This document shows positions 53,832-63,641 of a DNA stretch of 64,000 bases, piece after piece. The notes below the pieces were generated by a model. That model was not told where the DNA came from. It did no database searches and saw only the letters and a program-made list of their open reading frames with translations. The translations under genes and the position numbers were made by a program. The stretch comes from Pedobacter ginsenosidimutans (GTDB lineage Bacteria; Bacteroidota; Bacteroidia; Sphingobacteriales; Sphingobacteriaceae). Where the stretch lies: contig NZ_LMZQ01000027.1 of assembly GCF_001442625.1 (NCBI RefSeq), positions 32,751-96,750 on the forward strand, written 5' to 3'. How positions within the stretch are numbered: position 1 is the stretch's first letter; the number at the start of each line of letters is the position of its first letter.

Positions 53832-56800
53832 ATGACTAAATTTTATCCAATCATAAAGCGTTTTAAAAGAAGTGCAGCTTTGCTTTTGATGGCCATTTTA
53901 ACAATGGTTTCTGATGGTTTATTTGCACAAGCTCAGGTTAATATTAATGTTACCGTTGCACCACCTTATTCTCCGTTTTATTCGGATTATGCGGGTACAA
54001 ATGCATCCAAAGTATTATTGATTGTACAAAATCTAACCTCAACCCAGAAAAAAATTAAGTTAACAGGGCAGCTAAGTGGAGATAATGGCATTAAAATTTC
54101 TACAAAATCGACTTATGTTCCGCTACAGCCAATTATTTTAAACCCAAACGAAACCAAGCAGCTTAACGGCTTGGCCTTAAAAGATATTTTCGATCTGAAC
54201 ACGCTAAATGTGTATGGAATTGATAAGGTAAAACTAGTGCGGACCTCAAGATTGCCAGAAGGGAATTATACTTTTTGTATCCAGGCGGTAGACATGACAA
54301 CAAATCAGGTTATTTCTACAGGTGCTCCATTGGGTTGTTCGTTCATCAGCATTATTTATCCTGATGCGCCGGTATTGACTAATCCATTTGCTAATAGTTC
54401 AATTCCTGCACTCACAGGTCAATCTTTTGTTTGGCTAAATAATTTGCCGTTATCAATAACGGTGATGTATCAATTTCAGGTTGCAGAGATGCCAGATGAA
54501 AGGAAAGATCCTAATCAGATTTTAAATGCAACCTCTCGGTTAAAAATTGATAGAACAATAGTTAATAGTACAAGTACCATATTATTGCCATCTGATCCAC
54601 CACTAACAGAAGGCAAACGTTATGCCTGGCGTGTAATTGCTTCAGACCCAAGTGGGAAAATTATTTTTAAGAATAATGGAATAAGTGGTGCCAACGAGTT
54701 TAGGTATGGAGAAAAACCTTATATCACCTCAACATTTCTGTTAAACACACCAAAAGAAAATATTGCCATCAAAAATTTAGACGATTTGGTATTTGATTGG
54801 ACTTTTACAGATAATTCTTCCAAAAATGACAAGATTGGTTTTTATGATGGACCAATTGCCATGAATAACAGCTCAACATCTTTGCAAAGTGGTGCTGGTG
54901 CCTGGGGAAGTAGTACTGCTAAATATCAACTGCATATTACCAGAGTTAAAACAGCAGAAGAAATAAAGGCCGAGCAAAGGGCAGCGATGGTTAAAGCGCC
55001 TGGCTCTTCAAGTATACCAAAAGATAACGGGATTACCATTGGTGTTAACAAGGAGACAATAGATTTTAAATCAACACCGGCTATAGCGGCCTATGTTAAA
55101 GATGGCAATAATTATACTTGGCAAGTAAAACATGTGGCAACAAGTACACTTTCAGAAACAAGACCTTTTACCGTAAAATATGAGAAAATTATTAAAGATT
55201 ATACAGTAGCCTTATCGGGTACTTTACAGTATAATTTCTACGATAATTATGTAACAGGTTTTAATAAAATAAAACAAGACAAAGAATTAAAATTTAAACT
55301 TGAAACACAATTGCTAAACGTAAAAACGAGGACTGAACAAGCGAAAATACAGGCGCAAATGGATAAAGCTGTGGTGTTAACCGAACTGGAAAAAGGTTTT
55401 CCCCTAGCGAATAAAAATGTTCAGGTATTAAAGGTACAATTGTTGGCGCCAACTTTTAAAGTAACCAAAACTGTTAAAGTGATGGAAAATGGTGTCGAAA
55501 AAATATATTCAGAGGAGCAGGATAGCATTGCATCGGTAAGTGATTTATTAACTTATCCTTATGGGGCTCCAAAAATACCGTCGGCAACAATTATAGCAAC
55601 GGGTAAAACCGATGGAATGGGGAATTTTAAAATTGATGTTCCAATTGATCAAACCCAGTTTAAAGTTTCAGATCCAATAAATATATCAGGTAAGAGTTAT
55701 GCCTTTGTCGAAGGATTGGTTGTTAAAATTGAGGATAATCGCTTATCTGATCCGAATTGGTTTGTTGTGCCTAACTCAAATAATAAAAGCATTACTTTAA
55801 ATGAAAATATTGTTGAAGCCTACAGTTATAAAGTTAACACGAAGTTAACTACAACAGCGCAACGTAATTACAAAGGCAAACTTTACTTACTGCGTAAGGC
55901 CGAAAATGTGTTTAATGGGGAGGTTGAGAATATAATAGGGCAAAATAAAGATATACCCATTTACAAAAGCACAAATACGTTGGGTATTGATATAATTAAA
56001 AAAAGCACACAAAGTTATGTCGTAGTTGGCAACACCGATATCGACGGGCTTAATACAGGTAATTTTAACACATCTTTTTCGAACTTAGTAAGTGCTGCAA
56101 ATGCAAACGACAGTTACACGGTATTTTTTGAGCCAAGTAATGAACTTGATGCTTTGTATTTTAGTCCACAAACGGTAAGTAAAATCGGTGGTAAAACAAA
56201 TGCTTTTGAAGCTACAGATTTTTTGAACAAAAATATAACAGAAACCGTTTCGTTTGGGCCAAAATTTATTTCAATGAACGTTTCTGGTAGGTACGTTTAC
56301 AATTGGAAGCAACCTTATGGTAAGACGAATATATCGCTGCCATTGCCAGAAGGGACAGAACTAAAGTTGTTAAAAGGCAATTTATCTCAAAAAGATTTTT
56401 TTAAAGGTGGAACTATACTGTTAGACGAACGTATAATAGCAACCACAACCGTTAAAAAAAATGGTGAATATACTTTTAAGGTCGGAATGCAAGATTACAA
56501 TACTTTTAATGATGGCAAAACATACAACTTGGTAATTTTAGTTCAAAGCAATCAGTATTACTCACAACCGTACGCCATCCCTTATAACCAAAACGAAGAT
56601 ATTAAACTTCCAGAGTTAACCGCAACGGTACAACAATACAGTTTCAAATCTAAACTTGCTGTAAATAATGGCCCAGGTGGTACTCCACCAATTACACCGG
56701 TAGCAGGTATGGATGTTTATTTATGCAGAAAAATTGGTGAAGACATACCACTTGGTAGACCGGTAAACGATGGAGATCCTAATAAAGCAACATATTTTAA

Positions 56801-59800
56801 AAAGATATGGGAGCGGAAAAACGAAAAAAATCAAACAGAAAAATACGAAATAATAGATAAGACTACTTCTTTTGGATCTGCAGGTAAAGAGGGTTATTTT
56901 GCTTTTGATAGATTGGTTACCCCAGCAGATATTAATGATAAGTATTATATTTTTGCCGAGCCGATAAGTACCAGTCAGGATAATTTCATTACCCAGGATG
57001 CTTTTTCTGTTACAAGTGTGCTGAATTTTGAAGCACAGAAACAAGGTCATTTTACCGATGAACAAACCATTTTAACACAAGATTATAATATTGGATACCT
57101 GCATGTACCAGTTGTTCCTTTGGCACCTTATATAGACGGGGCCGTTTACCCAAGCAGTAATGCAAGTACATCAGTACTGTCGGGTGTACATGTAGAACTT
57201 TTTAATATGTCTGGCTTGGCAAATACAGCAACAGATAGCCAGATTGAAGCTTATTTAAAAGCCACAAAACCACAACAAGACTTTATAACCGGTACAAATG
57301 GCCGTTTTCTATTCGAAAATATTAATAGCTGGTTTATGAGTAGCTGGAAATTACTTCGGCTTACCAAAAATGGATTTTTAGTTACCTATAAAAAATTAAA
57401 CAGCGGTAAACCTTTGGTAAAAGGACAGCGTGAAAATTTAGGTAAAGTTTACATGGATTTACCAATTATGTTAACTACAACAGTGGTTGATGATAAAGAA
57501 AATACAGTAGCCGCCCGCATTATTGTTGGAGATGATTTTAGCTGGAGCGATTATAAACCAGAAACCGGTTACCCTACAACGCTACAATCGCCAAAAGGCA
57601 AAGTAGCTTTTACCATAATTCCTGTAGATAGAGCCAATTACAAAACAACCGTTGTTACGTTAGATAATGTTATAGCAAACCAAACCGTAAAGTTTAAGGT
57701 TAAAAAGAACACCCGCAACATTACGGTGTATTGTTATAAAAAAGGAACAAAAATCACATTAGAAAGTACGGTAACAGTTTTAAACACTGGTAATTATTTG
57801 CAAACTAAAGGCGCTTTTTTAGGAAAAAATTACAACTATGTTGAAATTGCAGCAGGCGGTAGCCAGTTCGATTTAAAAATAGTACCAACCGATAAAAATT
57901 ACACCATCGCAAAAACACAAGTACATGTAGATGGACTTACAGATGTAATTGTTAGCGTAGAAGTAGAACCTGCCGTTAGCATAACCGTTAATGCCCAAGA
58001 AGTTTTCGGTAATTGGGAAATTAAACCTTTAAATGGCGAGTACAATACCTACGTTGAAGGTATGGATGAAGATGAGTATGTTAAAACCAGTAAAAAAGTA
58101 ACTATAGTAACAAACTCAGCTAAAGAAGAAATTAAAGTAGTACCAAAAACAGATAAAGTACCCAAAAAGATAAAATTTGGAGCGCTTAAAAAAGCCAGCA
58201 CAACTGAAATGGCATCGGCATCGCCTAAAAATAATAACTATTACAGCGCTGTACAGCAAAATGATGATGATTTAGCTAAAGATATGGTTTCACCCGATGG
58301 CGCTACCCTAAAAATCAATGGTTATGATGATAATTCGATAACAGAAAATGAAATAGCCATACCAGAAAATGAAGCAACTTTTTCTGCCGAAACCTATTAT
58401 ACCATAACGCTGAGCAGGTTGCCAGCCAACAGATCATTCACAATTATTGGTACTAAAGCAGATTATATTGGAGGTACACAGCCCATAAACCCAAGCGGTG
58501 CAAACGCTAATGTTATGCTCAACTTTGTAAAAGCACCTAATATGAATGTAAACAGCATGTATGGTTTTCCAATCGAACTAACCAAAGCTCAGTATGTAAC
58601 TAATACACAATATAAAATATCGGGCAAGTTAACGCCAACAGGTAATGTAAGCGAAAGCACCCTGAAAAGAAAATATGTGGATCGTAAACTTGAATTTACC
58701 GATATTTTGGTAAACGTAAACCAAGCACCATCGGGACAGGAAAAAGACCGCTTTTTTACCTTGGCAAATGGAATGGTTTTCAATCAAAATGATTTAGAAG
58801 CCGTGTTATTTTCTAAATACGATATTAAAATTTTGGATAAAGGTGGGCTGGCTTTATATCCTCAAACCGCTACAACAGCCAGCATATTTGGAAAAGTAGG
58901 TTTAGATGCTGCATCGTTGGCTAAAGGAGTAGAAACTTCATCATCAGATAATGTTGGCGATAACAACTATTTATACCTCAACAATGCAAATGCGTCTTAC
59001 GCATTGATTACTGCTTTGCCAGCAGATAAAAAGACGAATAATTTATATACATTTTCTACTGGTAATTCTGATCTGACCTCTTCCCAATTTTTGGTGTCAA
59101 GCAATACACGTGCTAAACCAAAGTTTATTGGGGCAGATGATATAGTGGTTACACCAGATGCAAACGTAATGTTAACGAATACAGGTATTTCATTTTTAGG
59201 TACACTAACTACCGATTTAGCTTACACAACTAATCGGGATATACAAGCTAAAGCAAAGTTTACCTTAAACGAAAATGGTTTCAAATCGGAGAACCAACAA
59301 AAAATTACCATTAAATTAAACCAATGGCAATTAGATGCACCGACCTGGACTTTTGGCTCCGAAGGGCTTACCCTTAAAGGCAATTTAAGTGCATTGGGGC
59401 TAACTTTTCCTTTTTCAAACTTAAAAATTACTAGAAATAAAATTGGTTTTGGAGATTTTGAAGTTAATAGTTTAAAACTGCTGAATGCATTTCCAATTAC
59501 CATAAAAGGAAGTGATGTATACACCAGTTTCGGTTACGATAAAGGATATTCAAAAGATAAAGGAGCATGGTCAGTATCGCTGTTAACAAAATCTGGCATC
59601 ACCTCATTGGCTAGTCTTAAAGGTTTGCCTGATTTAGAACCTACTGATGAAATTAAAATTAACAATATTAATCTTTATGATACCGGTAATGAAAACGATA
59701 CTAGGATTTTGCTGTCAGATAAACAACCAGCAGTTACCTTAAATGGCATCGCTAAATATAAACCAAGCTCAGTTTGGGGAGGATCTGATTTTGTAACTTT

Positions 59801-61142
59801 TAGAGGCGATTTAAATATGGATATACCAGGTTTTACAGGCTTGGATTTAGTAACCTATGATTTAACCTATAAAGCAGAAAATGGCAAATTAGCGCATAAA
59901 CACGATGTAAAATTTCAAAACTTAGGACTAGACACCAAAGGCATAAAAGTAACATTTGATGGCGACCAACGGTTTACCAATGGAGAACTTTACTTAAAAG
60001 GTTACTTGAAAGATAAAGATATTGCAGGTAAATATAAAATCGATGTTGAGCTTACTAAAACAAAGAACGAGACAAAATTGGTAGTGCCGAAAGACACCAA
60101 AATATACCTTAACGACGACGAAAAATCTGGAAGTTATTTAGATAAAGCAACCGGGCAAAGTAAGGTTGTTAGTAGTGAGTGGGAATATTTTACTTTCGGG
60201 GGCGATATGACAGGAGCTAGCGGAATAACACCTTCGCCAATGAGTTTTACCATTAAGGGAGATATCATAGCAAACTCATCTGCACTTGGTGTAAACAATA
60301 TGGATGCTGGCGGGGTAAAAGGATTAAGTATTGTGTATGATTTTAACCAAAAAGCTTTAATTGGTTCGGGTCACCTTAATCAAAGCACCAATTTTGCCAG
60401 TTTAGATTTAGATGCAGAATTAAAACTTGGAAGTAGCGACTGGTACATTTTTAGTAACGGCCTGGCCGATGTAAAATATACACCATTTACTGGCATTGGT
60501 GTAGGTTTTATGGTTGGAAACGCAACCCTAAGCGAATCGCAAAAAAACTCATTTTATAAACATTTTGGTGGCACCGATCTGCCCGATGCTACAAAAACAG
60601 CATTTGCAGATGTAAAAGGAGTTTTATTAGTGGTATCGGCGGAGATGCCGATACCGTTATTACCAAGCTTTGATTTAGATCTTAATCCTGTTGCCCATTG
60701 CTCATTTACACACGGTTTATATGCCGCAGCATATTTAAAGGCTAATTTTAGCTTAAAACCAGAAGATATTGCAATTAGCGTAGGTGGCCGGGTGGGGGCA
60801 TTTGTAAAATTGAGTGCTGGGGCAAGTGTAGGTTTAGCTTGCGCAGGTATAAGTTTAGGTGCCGATGCACATGCAGATATTAATGGATATTTAGCACCAC
60901 TTAAAGGAGAGTTTTCTGCAACAATGGGGCTTACATTCACCTTACAAGGAAGTGCTTATGTTGGTGCGGGCGTTTGTAATAGCAGTTGCGAAACACCTTG
61001 CGTAAGTATAGGCTTTACAGATATCTGTAGTCCTATACCTTGTGTTAGGGTAGGCCTTAATAAAACACTGGTATTAGGTGTAGAAGCAGGAGTAAATAAC
61101 AAAGGTATTTTCATTTCAAATCAATCTAAAACATATCAATAG
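53832..61142 (+). CDS. Giant TANFOR-domain surface protein
   Basis: Exported protein of 2436 residues. After the signal peptide (to about residue 33) comes a TANFOR-type domain (about 35-170; VNINVTVAPPYSPFYSDYAG, GDNGIKISTKSTYVPLQPI, LPEGNYTFCIQAVD), a Bacteroidota-specific domain of unknown role. Two fibronectin-like segments (about 175-400) and a long array of carboxypeptidase-regulatory-like beta modules (about 460-1500; DGMGNFKIDVPID, KKNGEYTFKVGM, NGRFLFENINSW) follow. The C-terminal third is a repetitive beta-rich region ending in a glycine-rich part and five cysteines (2382-2404). No type IX secretion C-terminal domain is visible. It is two bases upstream of the FN3 gene. TANFOR recognition is from memory of the family, not a search. 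Confidence 0.8.
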   Translation: MTKFYPIIKRFKRSAALLLMAILTMVSDGLFAQAQVNINVTVAPPYSPFYSDYAGTNASKVLLIVQNLTSTQKKIKLTGQLSGDNGIKISTKSTYVPLQPIILNPNETKQLNGLALKDIFDLNTLNVYGIDKVKLVRTSRLPEGNYTFCIQAVDMTTNQVISTGAPLGCSFISIIYPDAPVLTNPFANSSIPALTGQSFVWLNNLPLSITVMYQFQVAEMPDERKDPNQILNATSRLKIDRTIVNSTSTILLPSDPPLTEGKRYAWRVIASDPSGKIIFKNNGISGANEFRYGEKPYITSTFLLNTPKENIAIKNLDDLVFDWTFTDNSSKNDKIGFYDGPIAMNNSSTSLQSGAGAWGSSTAKYQLHITRVKTAEEIKAEQRAAMVKAPGSSSIPKDNGITIGVNKETIDFKSTPAIAAYVKDGNNYTWQVKHVATSTLSETRPFTVKYEKIIKDYTVALSGTLQYNFYDNYVTGFNKIKQDKELKFKLETQLLNVKTRTEQAKIQAQMDKAVVLTELEKGFPLANKNVQVLKVQLLAPTFKVTKTVKVMENGVEKIYSEEQDSIASVSDLLTYPYGAPKIPSATIIATGKTDGMGNFKIDVPIDQTQFKVSDPINISGKSYAFVEGLVVKIEDNRLSDPNWFVVPNSNNKSITLNENIVEAYSYKVNTKLTTTAQRNYKGKLYLLRKAENVFNGEVENIIGQNKDIPIYKSTNTLGIDIIKKSTQSYVVVGNTDIDGLNTGNFNTSFSNLVSAANANDSYTVFFEPSNELDALYFSPQTVSKIGGKTNAFEATDFLNKNITETVSFGPKFISMNVSGRYVYNWKQPYGKTNISLPLPEGTELKLLKGNLSQKDFFKGGTILLDERIIATTTVKKNGEYTFKVGMQDYNTFNDGKTYNLVILVQSNQYYSQPYAIPYNQNEDIKLPELTATVQQYSFKSKLAVNNGPGGTPPITPVAGMDVYLCRKIGEDIPLGRPVNDGDPNKATYFKKIWERKNEKNQTEKYEIIDKTTSFGSAGKEGYFAFDRLVTPADINDKYYIFAEPISTSQDNFITQDAFSVTSVLNFEAQKQGHFTDEQTILTQDYNIGYLHVPVVPLAPYIDGAVYPSSNASTSVLSGVHVELFNMSGLANTATDSQIEAYLKATKPQQDFITGTNGRFLFENINSWFMSSWKLLRLTKNGFLVTYKKLNSGKPLVKGQRENLGKVYMDLPIMLTTTVVDDKENTVAARIIVGDDFSWSDYKPETGYPTTLQSPKGKVAFTIIPVDRANYKTTVVTLDNVIANQTVKFKVKKNTRNITVYCYKKGTKITLESTVTVLNTGNYLQTKGAFLGKNYNYVEIAAGGSQFDLKIVPTDKNYTIAKTQVHVDGLTDVIVSVEVEPAVSITVNAQEVFGNWEIKPLNGEYNTYVEGMDEDEYVKTSKKVTIVTNSAKEEIKVVPKTDKVPKKIKFGALKKASTTEMASASPKNNNYYSAVQQNDDDLAKDMVSPDGATLKINGYDDNSITENEIAIPENEATFSAETYYTITLSRLPANRSFTIIGTKADYIGGTQPINPSGANANVMLNFVKAPNMNVNSMYGFPIELTKAQYVTNTQYKISGKLTPTGNVSESTLKRKYVDRKLEFTDILVNVNQAPSGQEKDRFFTLANGMVFNQNDLEAVLFSKYDIKILDKGGLALYPQTATTASIFGKVGLDAASLAKGVETSSSDNVGDNNYLYLNNANASYALITALPADKKTNNLYTFSTGNSDLTSSQFLVSSNTRAKPKFIGADDIVVTPDANVMLTNTGISFLGTLTTDLAYTTNRDIQAKAKFTLNENGFKSENQQKITIKLNQWQLDAPTWTFGSEGLTLKGNLSALGLTFPFSNLKITRNKIGFGDFEVNSLKLLNAFPITIKGSDVYTSFGYDKGYSKDKGAWSVSLLTKSGITSLASLKGLPDLEPTDEIKINNINLYDTGNENDTRILLSDKQPAVTLNGIAKYKPSSVWGGSDFVTFRGDLNMDIPGFTGLDLVTYDLTYKAENGKLAHKHDVKFQNLGLDTKGIKVTFDGDQRFTNGELYLKGYLKDKDIAGKYKIDVELTKTKNETKLVVPKDTKIYLNDDEKSGSYLDKATGQSKVVSSEWEYFTFGGDMTGASGITPSPMSFTIKGDIIANSSALGVNNMDAGGVKGLSIVYDFNQKALIGSGHLNQSTNFASLDLDAELKLGSSDWYIFSNGLADVKYTPFTGIGVGFMVGNATLSESQKNSFYKHFGGTDLPDATKTAFADVKGVLLVVSAEMPIPLLPSFDLDLNPVAHCSFTHGLYAAAYLKANFSLKPEDIAISVGGRVGAFVKLSAGASVGLACAGISLGADAHADINGYLAPLKGEFSATMGLTFTLQGSAYVGAGVCNSSCETPCVSIGFTDICSPIPCVRVGLNKTLVLGVEAGVNNKGIFISNQSKTYQ

Positions 61143-61144
61143 TT

Positions 61145-63160
61145 ATGAAACCGTATAGAATTCTAGTAGTTAAAAGTTTATTGATTATGCTTTTCGTACA
61201 AATTGGTTTACAGGCCAATGCTCAAAAGGAAGGTAAAGTTGCCTTTAATGGGTATAAAGGCACTTATATATACAATTTATTTAAGCCTGCTTCTGCCGAA
61301 CACCCAGATGGAGATGTAATTGCCTTTCGTTTAGATAGAAAAGCACAAAATGAATCCAATTGGCAAGCGCTATATAAATTTAGTACCCCTTCTAATTACG
61401 AAGAACTAAAGAATAATTATCAGGCCGCAAAAAACAAAGTTTTTGAATACAATCCAACTACTGCTTATACGGCAGATGAGGTGTGGCCAATATTTAAAAA
61501 GAAGTTTAATTACGATTCGCTTTCTGTTTATCTTACTCAGCAGCCATTAGCAATTGCATTTAATATTTTATTGGTTGATACTACTGCGAAACAAAATGTG
61601 GTTTATCAATATAGGGTAATACAGCTTAAAAGAGATGGAACTGAACAGCATAAATATACCTCAACACCTGTTTCTGCTAATGATTTTTTTATAACCAATA
61701 AACCAAAAAGCGCCGGTAGAAAAACTACTGGAGATGTATTTAGAATAGAATGGAGAGCTAAAGCTACTGCACAAATACCGGAAGTTTTATTGGTGAAAAG
61801 AAGCGATGGCGTTAAAATGCCGTTCAATAGAATTTTAACAACCTATAATGTTGAGCATCGTGGTGACAGCATAATATACACCATAGAAGATAATCAAGTG
61901 AGTAAAGATGTGCTTTATCAATATACCATTAGTCCGGTAAACCGTTTTGGTGGTGGTGCAAAAATACTTTCAGATACACTTCGGGTAGCTTCTTTGGACC
62001 AGCAAATGTTAATACCTAAAATTTTTACGGCAACTGCCGATTCAATTGGTAATAACATCAAATTAAATTGGGCTTTTATAAAACCAGATTATGTGAGTGT
62101 GGTAAATATTTATCGCTCAAGTGAATATGAAAGTGGTTATAAACTTTTATCCTCAACCGCTGGATACAATTATATTGATAAAACCATTATCCCTGGTCAG
62201 AAATATTATTATTATTTGGTGGTTGTAGATAAACTTGGAAGGGCTACAGAAAGAGGAATTAAAATTTATGGCTTAGTTCATCAAATCAAACAATCAGATC
62301 CGCCAGCAAATGTTGTTGTTAGAAATGTGAATAAACATAATGTAGTTAGTTGGACAGATTACAATAACGATACACGTGGATACTATGTATATCGTACCAA
62401 TGAAGTTGGGGGAGATATGAAACCGATTACAGAAATGATATATTTTGATGAGAAAGCCAAAAGAAATTACGTTTATACCGATACAACAAGCAATTTATCG
62501 CCAACTATTGGCTATGCCCTTGTGTCTGAGAATTTAAGTAATACCAGAAGCGGTTTTTCTAAAATACTTTACCTAAGTAATCCAAATTTTCGCGTTGCGG
62601 CACCAGTTATCGTAGATTTTAAAAAAGATGGAAAAGGTATTTATCTCTTTTGGCAAGATACAACTGTTGTAAAACAGATAGCGGGTTATAATGTTTATCG
62701 GAAATCTGGAAATTCATCTTATGTCAAAGTTAATAAAACACCTGTTCTGGGCTTTAAAAATACATTTAAGGATGAATTTCTTTTTAATGATAATGAAGTG
62801 AGCTATAAAATAACTGGTGTAACTAACGCAGATAAAGAAAGCGAATTTAGCAATGAAATAACGGTAAGTACGAGTCAATCGGTTTATGCCCCAAATTCAT
62901 TAAAATCGTTTACTGGTAAAGATAATAAAAGCATCATTTTACAATGGCAACCCTCACAAAGCGAAGTGGCTAAATACGAAATTTACAGATATGTTAGAGG
63001 TGCAGATCCAATAAAGATTGCCGAGATAGGAGCGAAAACTTTAACACATATTGATGCCACTTATGATAAAGGAAAGATTAACTATTATTTTATAAAAACG
63101 ATTGGTGTGAATGGTAAAACGTCTTTACCATCTGCAGAAACTTATGCAGGTAACCGTTAA
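61145..63160 (+). CDS. Fibronectin type III-like surface protein
   Basis: Exported protein of 671 residues with a signal peptide ending near LQANAQ. After an N-terminal domain (about 30-180) lie four fibronectin-III-like units, recognisable by repeated YNVYRKSGNSSYVKVN-type strands (also VVNIYRSSEYESGYKLL, YYVYRTNEVGGDMKPI, KYEIYRYVRGADPIKI) and matching YYYYLVVVDKLGR / SYKITGVTNADKE turns. It ends GKTSLPSAETYAGNR, without a sorting domain. The start lies two bases after the giant gene's stop, so co-translation is likely. Binding of polysaccharide or partner proteins is inferred. Confidence 0.85.
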   Translation: MKPYRILVVKSLLIMLFVQIGLQANAQKEGKVAFNGYKGTYIYNLFKPASAEHPDGDVIAFRLDRKAQNESNWQALYKFSTPSNYEELKNNYQAAKNKVFEYNPTTAYTADEVWPIFKKKFNYDSLSVYLTQQPLAIAFNILLVDTTAKQNVVYQYRVIQLKRDGTEQHKYTSTPVSANDFFITNKPKSAGRKTTGDVFRIEWRAKATAQIPEVLLVKRSDGVKMPFNRILTTYNVEHRGDSIIYTIEDNQVSKDVLYQYTISPVNRFGGGAKILSDTLRVASLDQQMLIPKIFTATADSIGNNIKLNWAFIKPDYVSVVNIYRSSEYESGYKLLSSTAGYNYIDKTIIPGQKYYYYLVVVDKLGRATERGIKIYGLVHQIKQSDPPANVVVRNVNKHNVVSWTDYNNDTRGYYVYRTNEVGGDMKPITEMIYFDEKAKRNYVYTDTTSNLSPTIGYALVSENLSNTRSGFSKILYLSNPNFRVAAPVIVDFKKDGKGIYLFWQDTTVVKQIAGYNVYRKSGNSSYVKVNKTPVLGFKNTFKDEFLFNDNEVSYKITGVTNADKESEFSNEITVSTSQSVYAPNSLKSFTGKDNKSIILQWQPSQSEVAKYEIYRYVRGADPIKIAEIGAKTLTHIDATYDKGKINYYFIKTIGVNGKTSLPSAETYAGNR

Positions 63161-63641
63161 GTAAGCAGTTGTATGACTTAAAGAATTTAATCATTCGGGA
63201 AACTTACTTTTGCCTAATATCCAGGCTGCATCATATTTGTAATTCCATTCGAATTTATCATGTTGTCCAAAGGACTCCTACGGAGAACTTGACGAAATGT
63301 CTTGCGGGGTATTTAAACAAGTCCTTCGACAGGCTCAGGATGACAATTTCATTTTTATGATACAGTCTCTTTTAATTTTTTGGCTAAGGGCACATAATCC
63401 ATCGGTACCATATCTGCCACTCTCTCGTAGGCCCAAAAACCTTAATACAAATTGAGCGGGAATCGTAAATACCGCCATTCTCGTGAAAACGAAACGAAAA
63501 AAAGATATTTAAGATTCCAGATCAGATTAAAGACAAGGCAAAGTAATGAATACTCCGAGTATCAGTGCTTCCGTGGCTAAATTAATAGTATTGCAGGTTA
63601 ATTGATCAGCATATAAAGCATTAAAAAATGAAATAGTGCAA
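63161..63641. other. Intergenic region with repeat and a possible gene remnant
   Basis: About 480 bases. A partial dispersed repeat occupies 63260-63370. On the minus strand 63441-63355 reads a 28-residue protein-like tail (WAYERVADMVPMDYVPLAKK, then LKETVS and a stop) with an upstream stop, which looks like the end of a lost gene. The rest shows nothing recognisable. Confidence 0.45.
63260..63370. repeat. Partial copy of the dispersed MITE-like repeat
   Basis: It shares GTATTTAAACAAGTCCTTCG, ACAGGCTCAGGATGACAA and TTTTTATGATACA with the element at 45348-45509, but the left terminal repeat is missing. GTCCAAAGGACTCCTACGG forms an inner palindrome. Confidence 0.6.

Noticed and set aside
59222..60940. 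Minus-strand frames of 100 and 128 codons inside the giant TANFOR gene
   Set aside because: Antisense to a long continuous coding sequence; no promoters or domains.
50286..63160. Contractile injection system or phage tail
   Set aside because: The collagen-like modules recall tail-fibre proteins, but no sheath, tube, baseplate or ATPase genes are present and all four proteins have export signals.
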